NCBI RefSeq assembly: GCF_019753045.1 | Contig: NZ_JAIELN010000009.1 | Coordinates: 186,001-250,000 of the forward strand | DNA length: 64,000 bases | Origin: Hyphomicrobium sp. | Lineage (GTDB): Bacteria; Pseudomonadota; Alphaproteobacteria; Rhizobiales; Hyphomicrobiaceae | Reading direction: 5' to 3' | Shown here: in pieces, positions 18,137-28,200 of the stretch | Layout: the number at the start of each line of letters is the position of its first letter | How positions within the stretch are numbered: the stretch's first letter is position 1 | Made by a program: the position numbers and the translations under genes | Notes under the pieces: generated by a model | What the model was told of the DNA's origin: nothing | Databases searched by the model: none | The model's input: the letters and a program-made list of their open reading frames with translations, nothing else

Positions 18137-18237
18137 TTCACTTCCCCCATTTATCCCCTTTTTTGCAGGGAATAGGCCGGGGGTCTAGCTGCCCGGGGCC
18201 TGACGCCCCGGTAGCGCACATGAATCCTGACTATCGA

Positions 18238-18621
18238 CTACTGATTCTGGGGGACGAGTGGCGCACGGGGCGCGTCGAGCTTGTCCAGGATGCCGCCACG
18301 TCCGGGTTCTGTCTTCGGGGCTTCCCCACCGGCTGCCGGAGCCTGCGCTCCGCCGGCCGGAGCCTTCACGCCATCGAACACCGACCCGCGCGGAGCGGAG
18401 TGATTGGCGAGGATCGTCAGCAAAATGCTCGTTGCGAAGAAAGCCGCTGCAAGGCCCGCAGTCGTCCGCGTCAGCAGGTTGGCCGTTCCGCGACCCGTCA
18501 GAAAGCCACCGCCACCGCCGCCGCCTATACCGAGCGCACCGCCCTCGGATTTCTGCAAAAGCACAACAGCGACAAGCGCCGCGGCGATCATCAAATGGAT
18601 AACGAGCAGTACGGTGGCCAT
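18238..18621 (-). CDS. secG: Protein translocase subunit SecG
   Basis: The 127-residue protein starts MATVLLVIHLMIAAAL, has KSEGGALGIGGGGGGGFLTG and RTTAGLAAAFFATSILLTIL, giving the two transmembrane helices and Gly-rich loop of SecG. The long Ala/Pro/Gly-rich tail is typical of alphaproteobacteria. An upstream frame extension to 18678 is unlikely because ATG 18621 yields the normal SecG start. It works with SecYE in Sec export. Confidence 0.93.
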   Translation of the reverse strand: MATVLLVIHLMIAAALVAVVLLQKSEGGALGIGGGGGGGFLTGRGTANLLTRTTAGLAAAFFATSILLTILANHSAPRGSVFDGVKAPAGGAQAPAAGGEAPKTEPGRGGILDKLDAPRAPLVPQNQ

Positions 18622-18792
18622 GAAATTTTCGATCCGGATTGAGCGGGCAGCAAGCCCAGCAAGCGTGGGCCTATACACTAGCCTGTCGCGATGAACCAGC
18701 CCCGATGACCGGCCTTTCGCAATGGTCGTTCAGCAGGAACGTTAACCCGGTTTACTTCGGGAGGGTTTTCAGCGGGTTCAAGGCCCAGGCTC

Positions 18793-19551
18793 TCAGGGTC
18801 CTGAGTGCGGCAAAACCACCGTCTCCCCGAAGCCGAACGACGGCAACGACATTTCCGGCACGAAAGACGGATGAGTCTCGGACGCCGTCTCGGCTGGCCG
18901 GGGGGCCCCGCGATAGGCGTCATGGACGATGACGGGCGGCGCGGGAGCCGGTGTTTCCTGAGAAATCTTCGATTTCGCGGGCTTGGCAGGCCCCGACCCT
19001 GACCCAGACTTGGAAGGATTGTCGTTCTCGGCCTTCGGCTCAGGCGGCTTTGCTTTCTTGTGCGTCGCCTTTTTCGGCCCGTCCTTCTGGGCGCCTTCCT
19101 TTTGGAGCGCGTCCTTTTTCGCTGGCGAAGCCGATTTCGGCGGGCCTGCCTTCTCCGACCCTGGTTTCGGAGGATCGTGCGCGACAGGCACGGTCGGATC
19201 GGCGTCGGAATTGATCTCGATGCGCGCCGCCGCCTCGCTCGCCCGTTCCGCCTCAGGCGAAAGCTTGGCGTCGCGACAGCCGAATTTCACCTGCTCGTCG
19301 AGTTGAATGAAATGCTCGATCTCGCGCAGCCGGTCCGCCGGCAGATTGGCCTTCGCCCATTGCGGGCCTTTGCTCATGTCGTCGAGAATACCCGACGCGC
19401 GGAATTTGATCTGCTCCAGCCTGAGCGCCGTGCATGTCTCGGGATCGACCTTAGGCTGCGTCGCCCATGCACTGAATGAAGCACCAATCAGCGCGCAAAA
19501 AAGCGGCGCGAGTGCCAGAGAGACAGTGTGGCGAAAAGGTAGAGGCATCAC
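18793..19551 (-). CDS. Exported Lys/Pro-rich protein next to tpiA
   Basis: The 252-residue protein has a signal peptide ([19 protein letters not shown]), a globular part with two Cys to about residue 105, and a low-complexity Lys/Pro/Ala/Ser region (about 120-210) before a Pro-rich tail. The start overlaps the tpiA stop (ATGA). No function is recognised; the basic disordered region suggests wall or surface interaction. Confidence 0.7.
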   Translation of the reverse strand: MMPLPFRHTVSLALAPLFCALIGASFSAWATQPKVDPETCTALRLEQIKFRASGILDDMSKGPQWAKANLPADRLREIEHFIQLDEQVKFGCRDAKLSPEAERASEAAARIEINSDADPTVPVAHDPPKPGSEKAGPPKSASPAKKDALQKEGAQKDGPKKATHKKAKPPEPKAENDNPSKSGSGSGPAKPAKSKISQETPAPAPPVIVHDAYRGAPRPAETASETHPSFVPEMSLPSFGFGETVVLPHSGP

Positions 19552-20324
19552 GGATTCTCGTATGCGCGAACTATGGCGAGAAAATCGCTCGCCTTGAGGC
19601 TCGCGCCGCCGACGAGCGCTCCATTGACGTTTTCAACAGACATTAGCGTCGCCGCGTTGTCGGGCTTAACCGAACCGCCATAGAGAATCCGCATGTGCGC
19701 GCCTTCCGGTCCGATCAGATCTAAGAGATCGCTCCGAATGGCAGCATGTACGATTTTAACATCGTCGGTCGTCGGCGTAAGCCCCGTGCCGATCGCCCAG
19801 ACCGGTTCATAGGCGACAATCGTATTGACCGCCGTCGATGCCTTGGGCACCGAGCCCTTGAGTTGCCGCGACACCACATCGAGCGTCGCACCGGCGGCGC
19901 GCTCTTCCTGAGTTTCGCCGATACATACAATCGCAAGGAGCCCAGCGCGGTGCGCAGCTTCCGCCTTCGCCCTCACCTGCTCGCTCGTTTCGCCATGATC
20001 AGCACGCCGCTCCGAATGGCCGACGATAACGGCCGACGCGCCCGCGTCCTTCAGCATCTCGGCTGAAATGTCGCCGGTATGAGCGCCGCTCGCTTTTGCG
20101 TGACAATCCTGCCCAGCCAGCAATACCGGACGCGCCCCGAGGCCTGACGCGAATCCGGCGATAAGCGTTGCAGGAGGGGCAATCATCACATCGGCGGCGA
20201 TGGACCCCAGCGGCCCGAGAAGGGCGTCACCGACGGCCTGAACCTCGCCGAAGCTCGCCTTCAGGCCGTTCATCTTCCAGTTTCCAGCAACCAGAGGCCG
20301 AATTTCGCGCCGATGATTCACCAT
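19548..20324 (-). CDS. tpiA: Triosephosphate isomerase
   Basis: The 258-residue protein has the TIM signatures VAGNWKMNG with the active-site Lys, VIVGHSERR with the catalytic His, and [12 protein letters not shown] with the catalytic Glu. It interconverts dihydroxyacetone phosphate and glyceraldehyde-3-phosphate. ATG 20324 is the start. The tpiA-secG-pyrG order is conserved in alphaproteobacteria. Confidence 0.97.
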   Translation of the reverse strand: MVNHRREIRPLVAGNWKMNGLKASFGEVQAVGDALLGPLGSIAADVMIAPPATLIAGFASGLGARPVLLAGQDCHAKASGAHTGDISAEMLKDAGASAVIVGHSERRADHGETSEQVRAKAEAAHRAGLLAIVCIGETQEERAAGATLDVVSRQLKGSVPKASTAVNTIVAYEPVWAIGTGLTPTTDDVKIVHAAIRSDLLDLIGPEGAHMRILYGGSVKPDNAATLMSVENVNGALVGGASLKASDFLAIVRAYENP

Positions 20325-20539
20325 CCCGTCCCTCTTTTTGCGGACGCGAACACGCTTTTCGGGCGCCCGCCGTCGTGAACACTCCGTAACCTCATCCCGG
20401 TCGCCCTTGCAATCCGAAACGGCCTGCGCTTCATATCACGCCATCGCCCCGTTCGCGGGGTGGTTCGTCATCCGAAGCTCGTTGACCTTACGCCCTCCCG
20501 CGGCAGCGTCACGCTTCCATCAACGGGACGTCTTTATCT
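20325..20539. promoter_or_regulatory. Divergent promoter region between tpiA and ppiD
   Basis: The 215-bp gap separates head-to-head genes and should carry promoters for both. No specific site was recognised. Confidence 0.35.
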
Positions 20540-22429
20540 ATGCTCGAAGCTCTAAGACGCGGCGCCCAGACGCGGGTCGCCAAGCTGCTGTTCGGATTGC
20601 TCGTGCTGAGCTTCGGCATCTGGGGCGTCCATGACGTGTTCCGCGGCTGGGGCCGTGGAGCCGTGGCCCATGTGGGCAACACCGCCATCTCGGATGAAGA
20701 GTTTCGCCGCGCCTACCAGAACGAACTCGACCGCGTTTCGCAGCAGGCTCGCCAGCGAATCACCGCTGAGCAGGGCCGCGCGTTCGGTCTCGACAAACAG
20801 GTTTTGGCCCAGCTCATCAGCGGCGCAGCGGTCGAGGCGCATGGCGAGCAGCTAGGTCTCGCCCTGTCCGACCAGACGCTCGTCGAAGGCATCCAGTCCG
20901 ATCCCGACTTCCAGATCGACGGCAAATTCTCGAAGCAGAATTTCGACGCCCTGCTTCGCCAGATCGGCATGACCGAACGCGGCTTCCTGAACCTTCGCCG
21001 CAAGGATGAACTGAGAGCCGCGATCATAAGATCGTTCGTGACGGGCCAGACCGTGCCGAAACCGCTCTTCGACCTCATGCACGCATACAATGACGAGAAG
21101 CGCGTCATCGAATGGGTCAAGATCGATCCGGACGCTATCACGGTCGCCGATGCGTCGGACGAGAAGCTCAAGGAGCTCTACGACAAGGACCAGGCGAAAT
21201 ACATGACGCCTGAGTACCGCAAGGTGCAGGTGCTGACGCTCAGCGTCGATGACTTGAAGAACCACGTCACGATCACCGACGAAGAGATTGCGAAGTCCTA
21301 CGAAGCGACGAAGGACACCTACAACAAGCCCGAGGAGCGGCGCATTCAGCAGATCGCCTTCAAGGACAAGGCGACGGCGGAAGCGGCCCTGAAAGATCTC
21401 CGCGACGGCAAGAAGTCCTTCGGCGACGTAGCCAAGGAAGCCGGCGCCAAGGATACCGACGTCGATCTCGGACTGGTGACGAAGAAATCCCTGATCGACC
21501 CGAAGATCGCGGACGTCGCCTTCTCGCTCGAAAAGGACAAATATTCCGACGTCGTCGAAGGCCGCTTCGCGACGGTCATCCTGCGCGTCACGCAGATCGA
21601 TCCGGGCATCAATCGCACACTGGCCGACGTCAAGGATCAGGTGCGCGATAAGCTCGCGACTGAAAAAGCCAAGTCCGAACTGCAGAACAAACACGACGAA
21701 GTCGAGGACAACCGCATCGCAGGCAAAACATTGACCGAGATCGCGGAGGCGTCGAAGCTCACCTTCAAGGAAATCCCGGCAACGGACGCAACCGGCCTCT
21801 CGCCGGAGGGCAAGCCCGTGATGGAAACGCCCGACCTCCGCAAGATCGTCACCCGCGCATTCGCTCCCGACAGCAGCACCGACGACTCGGCGATCGAGCT
21901 TTCGGACGGTGGATATGCCTGGGTCAACGTCCTTTCCAACGATGCCCCGAAGCAGAAGCCGTTCGACGCGGTCAAGGCTCAGGTAAAGGACAACTACATC
22001 GCGTCTGAGCGTCACCGCCTGCTCGAAGAGCTGGCCAAGAAGCTCGTTGAACGCGTCAACGCCGGTGAGCCGATGACGGCGCTCGAAGCCGAAGCGAAAA
22101 ACAAGGTCGAGAAGACCGACCCGCTGACGCGCAAGACCATTCCTCAGAGTCTTTCGGAAGCGGTCGTCGCACAGGCGTTCGCACTGCCTAAGGGCAAAGC
22201 AGGCCATGGTCCTTCGCCCGACCAGACTACGGCGGTCGTCTACCGCGTCGCCGATGTCATCGCGGCGCCCGAAGCCTCTCTCACCGAAACGGATCAGTTG
22301 ATGCGTCAGCTCAATGCCGAGCTCGCGAACCAGACGCTGATCGAATATGCGGAGGCCCTCAAAAAGCGCCTCGGCACCACGGTGAATACGGCGGAAATGA
22401 ATGCCGCTCTCGGCCTCAGCGAAGAGTGA
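20540..22429 (+). CDS. ppiD: Membrane-anchored periplasmic peptidyl-prolyl isomerase, PpiD-like
   Basis: The 629-residue protein has one N-terminal transmembrane helix (AKLLFGLLVLSFGIWGVHDV), a SurA_N-like helical domain (about 40-200) and a parvulin-type domain (about 250-360, RRIQQIAFKDKATAEAALKD). It is a periplasmic chaperone for outer-membrane and secreted proteins. It is the first gene of a pair with trpE, the stop and next start being 7 bp apart, as in many Hyphomicrobiales. Confidence 0.9.
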   Translation: MLEALRRGAQTRVAKLLFGLLVLSFGIWGVHDVFRGWGRGAVAHVGNTAISDEEFRRAYQNELDRVSQQARQRITAEQGRAFGLDKQVLAQLISGAAVEAHGEQLGLALSDQTLVEGIQSDPDFQIDGKFSKQNFDALLRQIGMTERGFLNLRRKDELRAAIIRSFVTGQTVPKPLFDLMHAYNDEKRVIEWVKIDPDAITVADASDEKLKELYDKDQAKYMTPEYRKVQVLTLSVDDLKNHVTITDEEIAKSYEATKDTYNKPEERRIQQIAFKDKATAEAALKDLRDGKKSFGDVAKEAGAKDTDVDLGLVTKKSLIDPKIADVAFSLEKDKYSDVVEGRFATVILRVTQIDPGINRTLADVKDQVRDKLATEKAKSELQNKHDEVEDNRIAGKTLTEIAEASKLTFKEIPATDATGLSPEGKPVMETPDLRKIVTRAFAPDSSTDDSAIELSDGGYAWVNVLSNDAPKQKPFDAVKAQVKDNYIASERHRLLEELAKKLVERVNAGEPMTALEAEAKNKVEKTDPLTRKTIPQSLSEAVVAQAFALPKGKAGHGPSPDQTTAVVYRVADVIAAPEASLTETDQLMRQLNAELANQTLIEYAEALKKRLGTTVNTAEMNAALGLSEE

Positions 22430-22436
22430 GAGCAAC

Positions 22437-24014
22437 GTGACCGCCTCAACGGCAGCGCCGGCATCGGCCAATTCTGACACGACACGAGCGGATATCTTCC
22501 CCGCGATCGATCAGTTCGCAAAAGTCTACGGTGACGGCACGGCCCAGGTCGTCTGGACGCGCCTCATCGCAGATCTCGAAACGCCGGTGTCCGCCTACCT
22601 GAAGCTCGGCGAGCGTCGCGCCATGAGCTTCCTGTTGGAATCGGTCGAAGGCGGGTCCGCGCGCGGACGCTACTCCGTCATCGGCTTCGCGCCGGACCTG
22701 ATCTGGAGAGCGAACGGCAACACGGCGGAAATCAATCGAACTCCGGACGCCAGTCCCGATGCGTTCGCGCTCGACGACAGCCCGGCGCTGGAATCGCTGC
22801 GCAAGCTTCTGGCCGATAGCGCGATTTCTCTGCCCGAGGCCTTGCCGCCGATGGCGGCCGGCATCTTCGGCTATATGGGCTACGACACGGTTCGGCTGAT
22901 CGAAAAACTGCCCGAGATGAAACCGGACGCTCTCGGCGTTCCGGACGCCATCCTGATCCGGCCGACGCTGATGCTCATCTTCGACAACGTCAAGGATGAG
23001 ATGACGCTCGTGACGCCGGTCCGGCCGCGAGAGAACGTCTCCGCCGCCGACGCCTACGGCGAAGCGCTCGCGCGCATCGAGAAGGCTATCCAGGCTCTCG
23101 AGACGCCGCTGCCGCTCGCCTCTTCAGCGCCTCAGCCAACCCTTGCACTCCCCGAGCCGCAATCGAACACCACGCCCGCCGACTACATGGCGATGGTCAC
23201 GAAGGCGAAGGAGTACATCAAAGCCGGCGACATCTTTCAGGTCGTCCTTTCGCAGCGTTTCTCCGCGCCGTTTGCGCTTCCCTCATTCGCGCTTTATCGC
23301 GCGTTGCGGCGGCTCAATCCGTCGCCGTTTCTGTTCCACCTCGATTTCGGCAACTTCCAGCTCGTCGGATCGTCGCCCGAGATTCTCGTCCGCGCCCGCG
23401 ACGGCGTCGTCACCATCCGACCCATCGCCGGTACCGCGCCGCGCGGCGCAACCGACGCGGAAGACAAGGCGTTGGCCGCCAAGCTCCTCGCCGATCCCAA
23501 GGAGCGCTCCGAGCATCTGATGCTGCTCGACCTCGGCCGCAACGACGTCGGACGCGTCTCGGAACCCGGCAGCGTCACGGTCACCGATAAATTCGTCATC
23601 GAGCGCTACAGCCACGTCATGCACATCGTTTCGAATGTGATCGGCAAGCTCGATGAAAAGAATCACGATGCAATCGACGCACTGATGGCGGGCTTCCCCG
23701 CGGGAACAGTGTCGGGTGCGCCGAAGGTGCGCGCCATGGAGATCATCGCCGAATTCGAAAAGGCGAAACGCGGCCCATATGCGGGCTGCGTCGGTTATTT
23801 CTCGGCGAATGGCGAGATGGACACCTGCATCGTTCTGCGCACGGCGATCCTGAAGGACGGCATGATCCATGTGCAGGCGGGAGCTGGCATCGTGCACGAC
23901 AGCATCCCCGAAAACGAACAGCAGGAATGCATCAATAAGGCGAAAGCCGTGGTGCGCGCCGCCGAAGAAGCCGTTCGCTTCGCCTCACGCTCATCCAACG
24001 TCCCTCGATCGTAA
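22437..24014 (+). CDS. trpE: Anthranilate synthase component I
   Basis: About 525 residues with TrpE features: the Trp-feedback region LLESVEGGSARGRYS, then KAGDIFQVVLSQRF, RPIAGTAPRG, HLMLLDLGRNDVGRV and AGFPAGTVSGAPKVRAMEII. It makes anthranilate from chorismate with TrpG. I prefer the GTG at 22437 just after the ppiD stop; an ATG at 22401 inside ppiD is possible. No leader peptide with clustered Trp codons was noticed in the short gap. Confidence 0.95.
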   Translation: MTASTAAPASANSDTTRADIFPAIDQFAKVYGDGTAQVVWTRLIADLETPVSAYLKLGERRAMSFLLESVEGGSARGRYSVIGFAPDLIWRANGNTAEINRTPDASPDAFALDDSPALESLRKLLADSAISLPEALPPMAAGIFGYMGYDTVRLIEKLPEMKPDALGVPDAILIRPTLMLIFDNVKDEMTLVTPVRPRENVSAADAYGEALARIEKAIQALETPLPLASSAPQPTLALPEPQSNTTPADYMAMVTKAKEYIKAGDIFQVVLSQRFSAPFALPSFALYRALRRLNPSPFLFHLDFGNFQLVGSSPEILVRARDGVVTIRPIAGTAPRGATDAEDKALAAKLLADPKERSEHLMLLDLGRNDVGRVSEPGSVTVTDKFVIERYSHVMHIVSNVIGKLDEKNHDAIDALMAGFPAGTVSGAPKVRAMEIIAEFEKAKRGPYAGCVGYFSANGEMDTCIVLRTAILKDGMIHVQAGAGIVHDSIPENEQQECINKAKAVVRAAEEAVRFASRSSNVPRS

Positions 24015-24029
24015 AGCGGCGGGCGCCGC

Positions 24030-24425
24030 TCAGCGAACCTTCGTCGTCTCGGCGCGCCAGCGCTTTGCCCATGCCCGCTGCCATGGCGACCATTTCGGCC
24101 GCCACAGAAGGCTGATGACACTGTGCCAAACTGCGTAGATCGGTAACCAGAAGAGCACACGGATCGGCAAGACACCGAGCGCGAACGCCGCGCGCTGTAT
24201 ACGTTTCGATGCCGCGACCCCGTATTTCTGACTGCGCGCCTTCACCCACGCTCGGACCGTCTCCTGACCGAGAACCCGCTCGGCGACACGCAGCGCAATG
24301 AACGCCACGACCGCCACCGGCAGCAGCAGCCACAGCACGATCCAAAGAAGTTGCGTGAAAACCCACCAGACGATGCTGATGAGAAGGGCAAGAATCCAAA
24401 AAAACGGCGCCAGTAGATAATCCAT
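24030..24425 (-). CDS. Small membrane protein, unknown
   Basis: The 131-residue protein has two or three hydrophobic helices rich in Trp and Leu (WILALLISIVWWVFTQLLWI) and a basic Trp-rich C-terminus (WRPKWSPWQRAWAKRWR). It is convergent with trpE and 15 bp from it. No family is recognised. Confidence 0.65.
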   Translation of the reverse strand: MDYLLAPFFWILALLISIVWWVFTQLLWIVLWLLLPVAVVAFIALRVAERVLGQETVRAWVKARSQKYGVAASKRIQRAAFALGVLPIRVLFWLPIYAVWHSVISLLWRPKWSPWQRAWAKRWRAETTKVR

Positions 24426-24535
24426 TGCGGATGGACCTTGTCATCGCGCCAGCGCGAATCTATGGCCTATCGCTTAACGGCATCGATGACCTGCTGTAAG
24501 GTCCCCTTGTCCCGCAACGCCAGCCCAAGGCCGCA

Positions 24536-25048
24536 ATGCTTTCTCTTGCCCTCCTCCGCCACGCGAAATCAAGCTGGGACGCGAAGGACATCGACGATTT
24601 CGACCGCGCCTTGAATGACCGGGGGCGCGCCGCCGCGCCGGTCATGGGAGGCGTTCTGAAAGAACTCCATTTCGCCCCCGAGCAGATCCTTTGCTCCCCC
24701 GCCAAGCGGACCCGCGAGACGCTGTCGCTGATCTCTTCATCCGTCAAAGACGCCGAAGTCACGTTCGACGATCAGTTGTATCTAACGGGCCCGGACACTT
24801 TATTAGCCCGCCTGAAGACCGTCCCCGTCGGCATCAAACGCGTATTGATGATCGGTCACAACCCGGGAATGCACGGCCTCGCCCTGATGCTGGCGGGCAC
24901 TGGCGACGCCAAGTCGATATCGCGTCTGGAAGATAAGTTTCCGACCGCCGCGCTCGCGACCTTTACCTTCCCGCAAGTCACCTGGCGCGATTTGACGCCG
25001 GCCTCGGGTCACCTCGAGGCCTTTATCACCCCGCGCGACCGCAGCTGA
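24536..25048 (+). CDS. Histidine phosphatase family protein, SixA-like
   Basis: The 170-residue protein has the phosphohistidine-phosphatase motif LALLRHAKSSW with the RHA catalytic His, CSPAKRTRETL and the second His in MIGHNPGMHGLAL. Size and motifs fit SixA, which dephosphorylates phosphohistidines on signalling or PTS proteins. Its target here is unknown. Confidence 0.87.
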   Translation: MLSLALLRHAKSSWDAKDIDDFDRALNDRGRAAAPVMGGVLKELHFAPEQILCSPAKRTRETLSLISSSVKDAEVTFDDQLYLTGPDTLLARLKTVPVGIKRVLMIGHNPGMHGLALMLAGTGDAKSISRLEDKFPTAALATFTFPQVTWRDLTPASGHLEAFITPRDRS

Positions 25049-25175
25049 AACGCCGAAACGCCGTCCCGCGTTGAAACAAGCCGTCTGGGGGCCATATTTT
25101 CCGTGTCGCGGTGCGTCTGGGGTCTGCTAGAAGGGCGTTGTCCGCTATGAACGCGCCGGCAGACTAAGGGCCAAT

Positions 25176-25772
25176 ATGCTGATCCTGATCGATAACTACG
25201 ATAGCTTCACCTACAATCTCGTCCATTATCTGGGTGAACTGGGCGCCGAAAGCGTCGTCATTCGCAACGACAAGGTTTCAGCCGACGAAGTGCTCGCGAA
25301 GAAGCCGCAAGCGATCGTCCTGTCGCCGGGCCCGTGCACGCCAAACGAAGCGGGCGTCTGCCTCGACCTCATCAAGAAGGCCGGTCCCACGATCCCGCTG
25401 CTTGGCGTCTGCCTCGGCCATCAGGCGATCGGACAAGCCTACGGCGGCAACGTCGTTCGCGCCCCAGCTCCGATGCACGGCAAACTGTCGACGATTTCCA
25501 ACACCGGCAAAGGCATCTTCAAGGACCTGCCGAAACGCTTCGAGATCACGCGCTATCATTCGCTCATCGTCGACCGCGCGACGCTTCCCGACTGCCTGGA
25601 AGTCACGGCCGAAACCGACGATGGAATTATCATGGGGCTGCAGCACAAGACGCACCCCGTCCACGGCGTTCAGTTCCATCCTGAAAGCATCGCCTCCGAG
25701 CAGGGTCACGCGCTCCTCGCCAATTTCCTTTCGCTTGCGGGCTTCACGCCGAAAAGCCGTAAGGCGGCCTGA
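25176..25772 (+). CDS. trpG: Anthranilate synthase component II (glutamine amidotransferase)
   Basis: The 198-residue protein has [29 protein letters not shown], the nucleophile Cys in [11 protein letters not shown] and the His-Glu pair in [12 protein letters not shown]. It supplies ammonia to TrpE and may also serve p-aminobenzoate synthesis. It heads the trpG-trpD-trpC-moaC run. Confidence 0.95.
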   Translation: MLILIDNYDSFTYNLVHYLGELGAESVVIRNDKVSADEVLAKKPQAIVLSPGPCTPNEAGVCLDLIKKAGPTIPLLGVCLGHQAIGQAYGGNVVRAPAPMHGKLSTISNTGKGIFKDLPKRFEITRYHSLIVDRATLPDCLEVTAETDDGIIMGLQHKTHPVHGVQFHPESIASEQGHALLANFLSLAGFTPKSRKAA

Positions 25773-25775
25773 ACC

Positions 25776-26837
25776 GTGACAAGCACCGTGACAACCACCA
25801 CAACCGTTGCCAATCCGGCCCGCGAACTGAAGCAACTCATGAACCGTATCGCCGATGGGGAAACCCTCGGCGACGACGGCATGCAGCAGGCGCTCGATCT
25901 TCTGATGTCCGGCATCGCCCCTCCCGTCGCGATGGGCGCGTTTCTGATGGGCGTTCGCGTTCGCGGCGAAACGACGGAAGAAATCACGGGCGCCGCCAAG
26001 TTCATGCGCGGCCGAATGACGACGGTCGATGCCCCTCCGGGGGCCATCGACATTGTGGGCACCGGCGGCGACAGCAGCGGCACCTATAATATTTCGACCG
26101 CGGCAACATTCGTTGCGGCCGGAGCCGGGGCGATCGTCGCCAAGCATGGCAACCGGGCCGTGACCTCGCTCTCCGGCGCGTCCGACGTTCTTTCGGCACT
26201 CGGCGTCAAGCTCGACGTGCCGCCCGTCGTCGTCTCACGCGCGATCGCCGACGCCGGAGTGGGCTTCCTCTGGGCGCCGCTCTATCATCCGACATTCAAG
26301 ACTTGGGCGCCGATCCGCGCAGACCTCGGCCTCCGGACGATCTTCAATCTGCTCGGACCTCTCTGCAGTCCGGCGCGTGTCACGCGTCAGGTCCTTGGCG
26401 TCTATGAACGGAAGCTCGTCGAACCGATCGCCGAAGTTCTGCGCAAGCTCGGCTCGACTCATGCGTGGGTTGTCCACGGCGCCGACGGCATGGACGAACT
26501 GACGACGACCGGCGTGACCCACGTCGCCGAATTGAAGGACGGCGATATCTTTGCCTTCGATCTGACGCCCGAAGATGCGGGCCTCGCACGCAGCAATATC
26601 GAGGCACTGAAGGGCGGCGACGCGGCAACCAACGCGGCCGCCATTCACGCGCTTCTCCAGGGCGAAACCGGCCCCTATCGCGACATCGTCGTTCTGAATG
26701 CGGCAGCGGCCCTCATCGTCGCCGGCAAGGCCGACGGGCTGCCGGATGGCATCGCGAAAGCCGAATTGTCCATCGATAGCGGCCGCGCCGCACGCGCGCT
26801 CGACCGGCTGGTCGCCGTCACCAACGAACGAGTTTAA
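25776..26837 (+). CDS. trpD: Anthranilate phosphoribosyltransferase
   Basis: The 353-residue protein has IVGTGGDSSGTYNISTAATF, KHGNRAVTS, HPTFKTWAPIRADLGLRTIFNLLGPL and LGVYERKL, all TrpD signatures. It transfers phosphoribose to anthranilate. The start is GTG 25776, four bases after trpG; a second GTG at 25788 is possible. The Thr-rich N-terminus is a small oddity. Confidence 0.95.
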   Translation: MTSTVTTTTTVANPARELKQLMNRIADGETLGDDGMQQALDLLMSGIAPPVAMGAFLMGVRVRGETTEEITGAAKFMRGRMTTVDAPPGAIDIVGTGGDSSGTYNISTAATFVAAGAGAIVAKHGNRAVTSLSGASDVLSALGVKLDVPPVVVSRAIADAGVGFLWAPLYHPTFKTWAPIRADLGLRTIFNLLGPLCSPARVTRQVLGVYERKLVEPIAEVLRKLGSTHAWVVHGADGMDELTTTGVTHVAELKDGDIFAFDLTPEDAGLARSNIEALKGGDAATNAAAIHALLQGETGPYRDIVVLNAAAALIVAGKADGLPDGIAKAELSIDSGRAARALDRLVAVTNERV

Positions 26838-26840
26838 GAG

Positions 26841-27644
26841 ATGGCCGACATCCTCGACAAAATCACCGCCTATAAGCGCGAAGAGGTCGCGCGCGCCAAG
26901 ACGCTCAAGCCGCTGCGCGTCATTGCCGAGTACGCACGCTCGGCACCCAAAGTGCGCTCGTTCGCCGGCGCCATCGAAGCGAAGCTTCAAAATAAGCAGC
27001 CTGCACTGATCGCCGAGATCAAAAAGGCATCGCCCTCGAAAGGCCTGATCCGCGCCGACTTCGATCCCCCCGCCCTCGCCAAAGCCTATGAAGCAGGCGG
27101 CGCCGCTTGCCTTTCGGTCCTGACCGACCGGCCGTCCTTTCAAGGCGCACCCGAATTTTTGACGGCAGCGCGCGAAGCGACGTCGCTCCCCGTATTGCGC
27201 AAGGACTTCATGATCGACACCTACCAGGTTGCCGAGGCCCGCGCCTGGGGAGCGGACTGCATCTTGATCATCCTCGCAGAGGTCGACGACGCGACGGCCC
27301 ACGATCTCGCAGCCGCCGCGCAGGACTGGGGCATGGATGCCATCGCCGAAGTCCACGACGCGGAGGAATTGGAACGAGCGCTGAAGCTCGATTGCCGCCT
27401 CATCGGCATCAACAATCGCAACCTCAAGACCTTCGAGGTGAAGCTCGAGACGACCGAAGCGCTCGCGCCCCGAATTCCGGCGGGCAGGATTGTCGTCGGC
27501 GAAAGCGGTATCTTCACGAACGCCGATATCGTGCGCCTCTCCAAAGTCGGCGTCGGCACGTTCCTGGTCGGCGAAAGCCTGATGCGGCAAGCCGATGTAA
27601 CCGCCGCGACGAAAGCCTTGCTTCAGCCGGCGGCCGTGGCATGA
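26841..27644 (+). CDS. trpC: Indole-3-glycerol phosphate synthase
   Basis: The 267-residue barrel protein has [52 protein letters not shown] and VGESGIF. It closes the indole ring in Trp synthesis. It begins 3 bp after trpD and overlaps moaC by 4 bp. Confidence 0.96.
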   Translation: MADILDKITAYKREEVARAKTLKPLRVIAEYARSAPKVRSFAGAIEAKLQNKQPALIAEIKKASPSKGLIRADFDPPALAKAYEAGGAACLSVLTDRPSFQGAPEFLTAAREATSLPVLRKDFMIDTYQVAEARAWGADCILIILAEVDDATAHDLAAAAQDWGMDAIAEVHDAEELERALKLDCRLIGINNRNLKTFEVKLETTEALAPRIPAGRIVVGESGIFTNADIVRLSKVGVGTFLVGESLMRQADVTAATKALLQPAAVA

Positions 27645-28117
27645 GCAAACTCTCCCACATCAACGAAAAGGGCGAAGCCCGGATGGTCGATGTGTCCGAA
27701 AAGGCGACGACCGCGCGCCGCGCGGTGGCCGAAGGCTTTGTCACGATGCAGCCCGCCACGTTGGAACTCATCAAGAAGGGCGAGGCGAAGAAGGGCGACG
27801 TGATCGGCACCGCGCGCATCGCCGGCATCATGGCGGCCAAGCGCACCCATGAACTCATCCCGCTCTGTCATCCGCTCGCGATCACCAAGGCAACCGTCGA
27901 CTTCGAACTCTCGGAGGAGCCAGCCGGTGTCCACGTATCGGCGGAGGTAAAGGTCTCGGGCCAAACGGGCGTCGAGATGGAGGCATTGACGGCCGTATCG
28001 GTCGCCTGCCTGACGCTCTACGACATGCTCAAAGCTGCCGATAAATCGATGACCATCGAAGGCGTGCGCCTCATCGCGAAGGACGGCGGCAAGTCGGGTG
28101 CCTACCGTGCCGGCTAA
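27641..28117 (+). CDS. moaC: Cyclic pyranopterin monophosphate synthase
   Basis: The 158-residue protein has [34 protein letters not shown], the [20 protein letters not shown] segment and KSGGKSG-like KDGGKSGAY. It makes the precursor of molybdopterin with MoaA. The ATG overlaps the trpC stop (ATGA). Molybdenum cofactor would serve enzymes such as the oxidoreductase at 33858. Confidence 0.96.
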   Translation: MSKLSHINEKGEARMVDVSEKATTARRAVAEGFVTMQPATLELIKKGEAKKGDVIGTARIAGIMAAKRTHELIPLCHPLAITKATVDFELSEEPAGVHVSAEVKVSGQTGVEMEALTAVSVACLTLYDMLKAADKSMTIEGVRLIAKDGGKSGAYRAG

Positions 28118-28165
28118 AGCGTTTTCAAGCGAAGTGAAGACCGGTTCGCGTGAAGAAAACGCGAT
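28118..28165. repeat. Dispersed palindromic element between moaC and moeA
   Basis: Inverted arms GCGTTTTC and GAAAACGC enclose GAAGTGAAGACCGGTTCGCG. The string closely resembles an intergenic palindrome that I recall as common in many Hyphomicrobiales genomes. It may form a hairpin in the trp-moa mRNA. Confidence 0.6.
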
Positions 28166-28200
28166 GAATAAAGACTCGCATTCCGGAGGCGCCTGACGCC

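Noticed and set aside
20852-22480. 542-codon minus-strand open frame antisense to ppiD
   Set aside because: It mirrors ppiD, is rich in Arg and Asp typical of high-GC antisense frames, and shows no domain; ppiD has clear family features.
26235-27590. 451-codon minus-strand open frame antisense to trpD and trpC
   Set aside because: Both sense genes are unmistakable, and the antisense frame has no recognisable domain or ribosome site.
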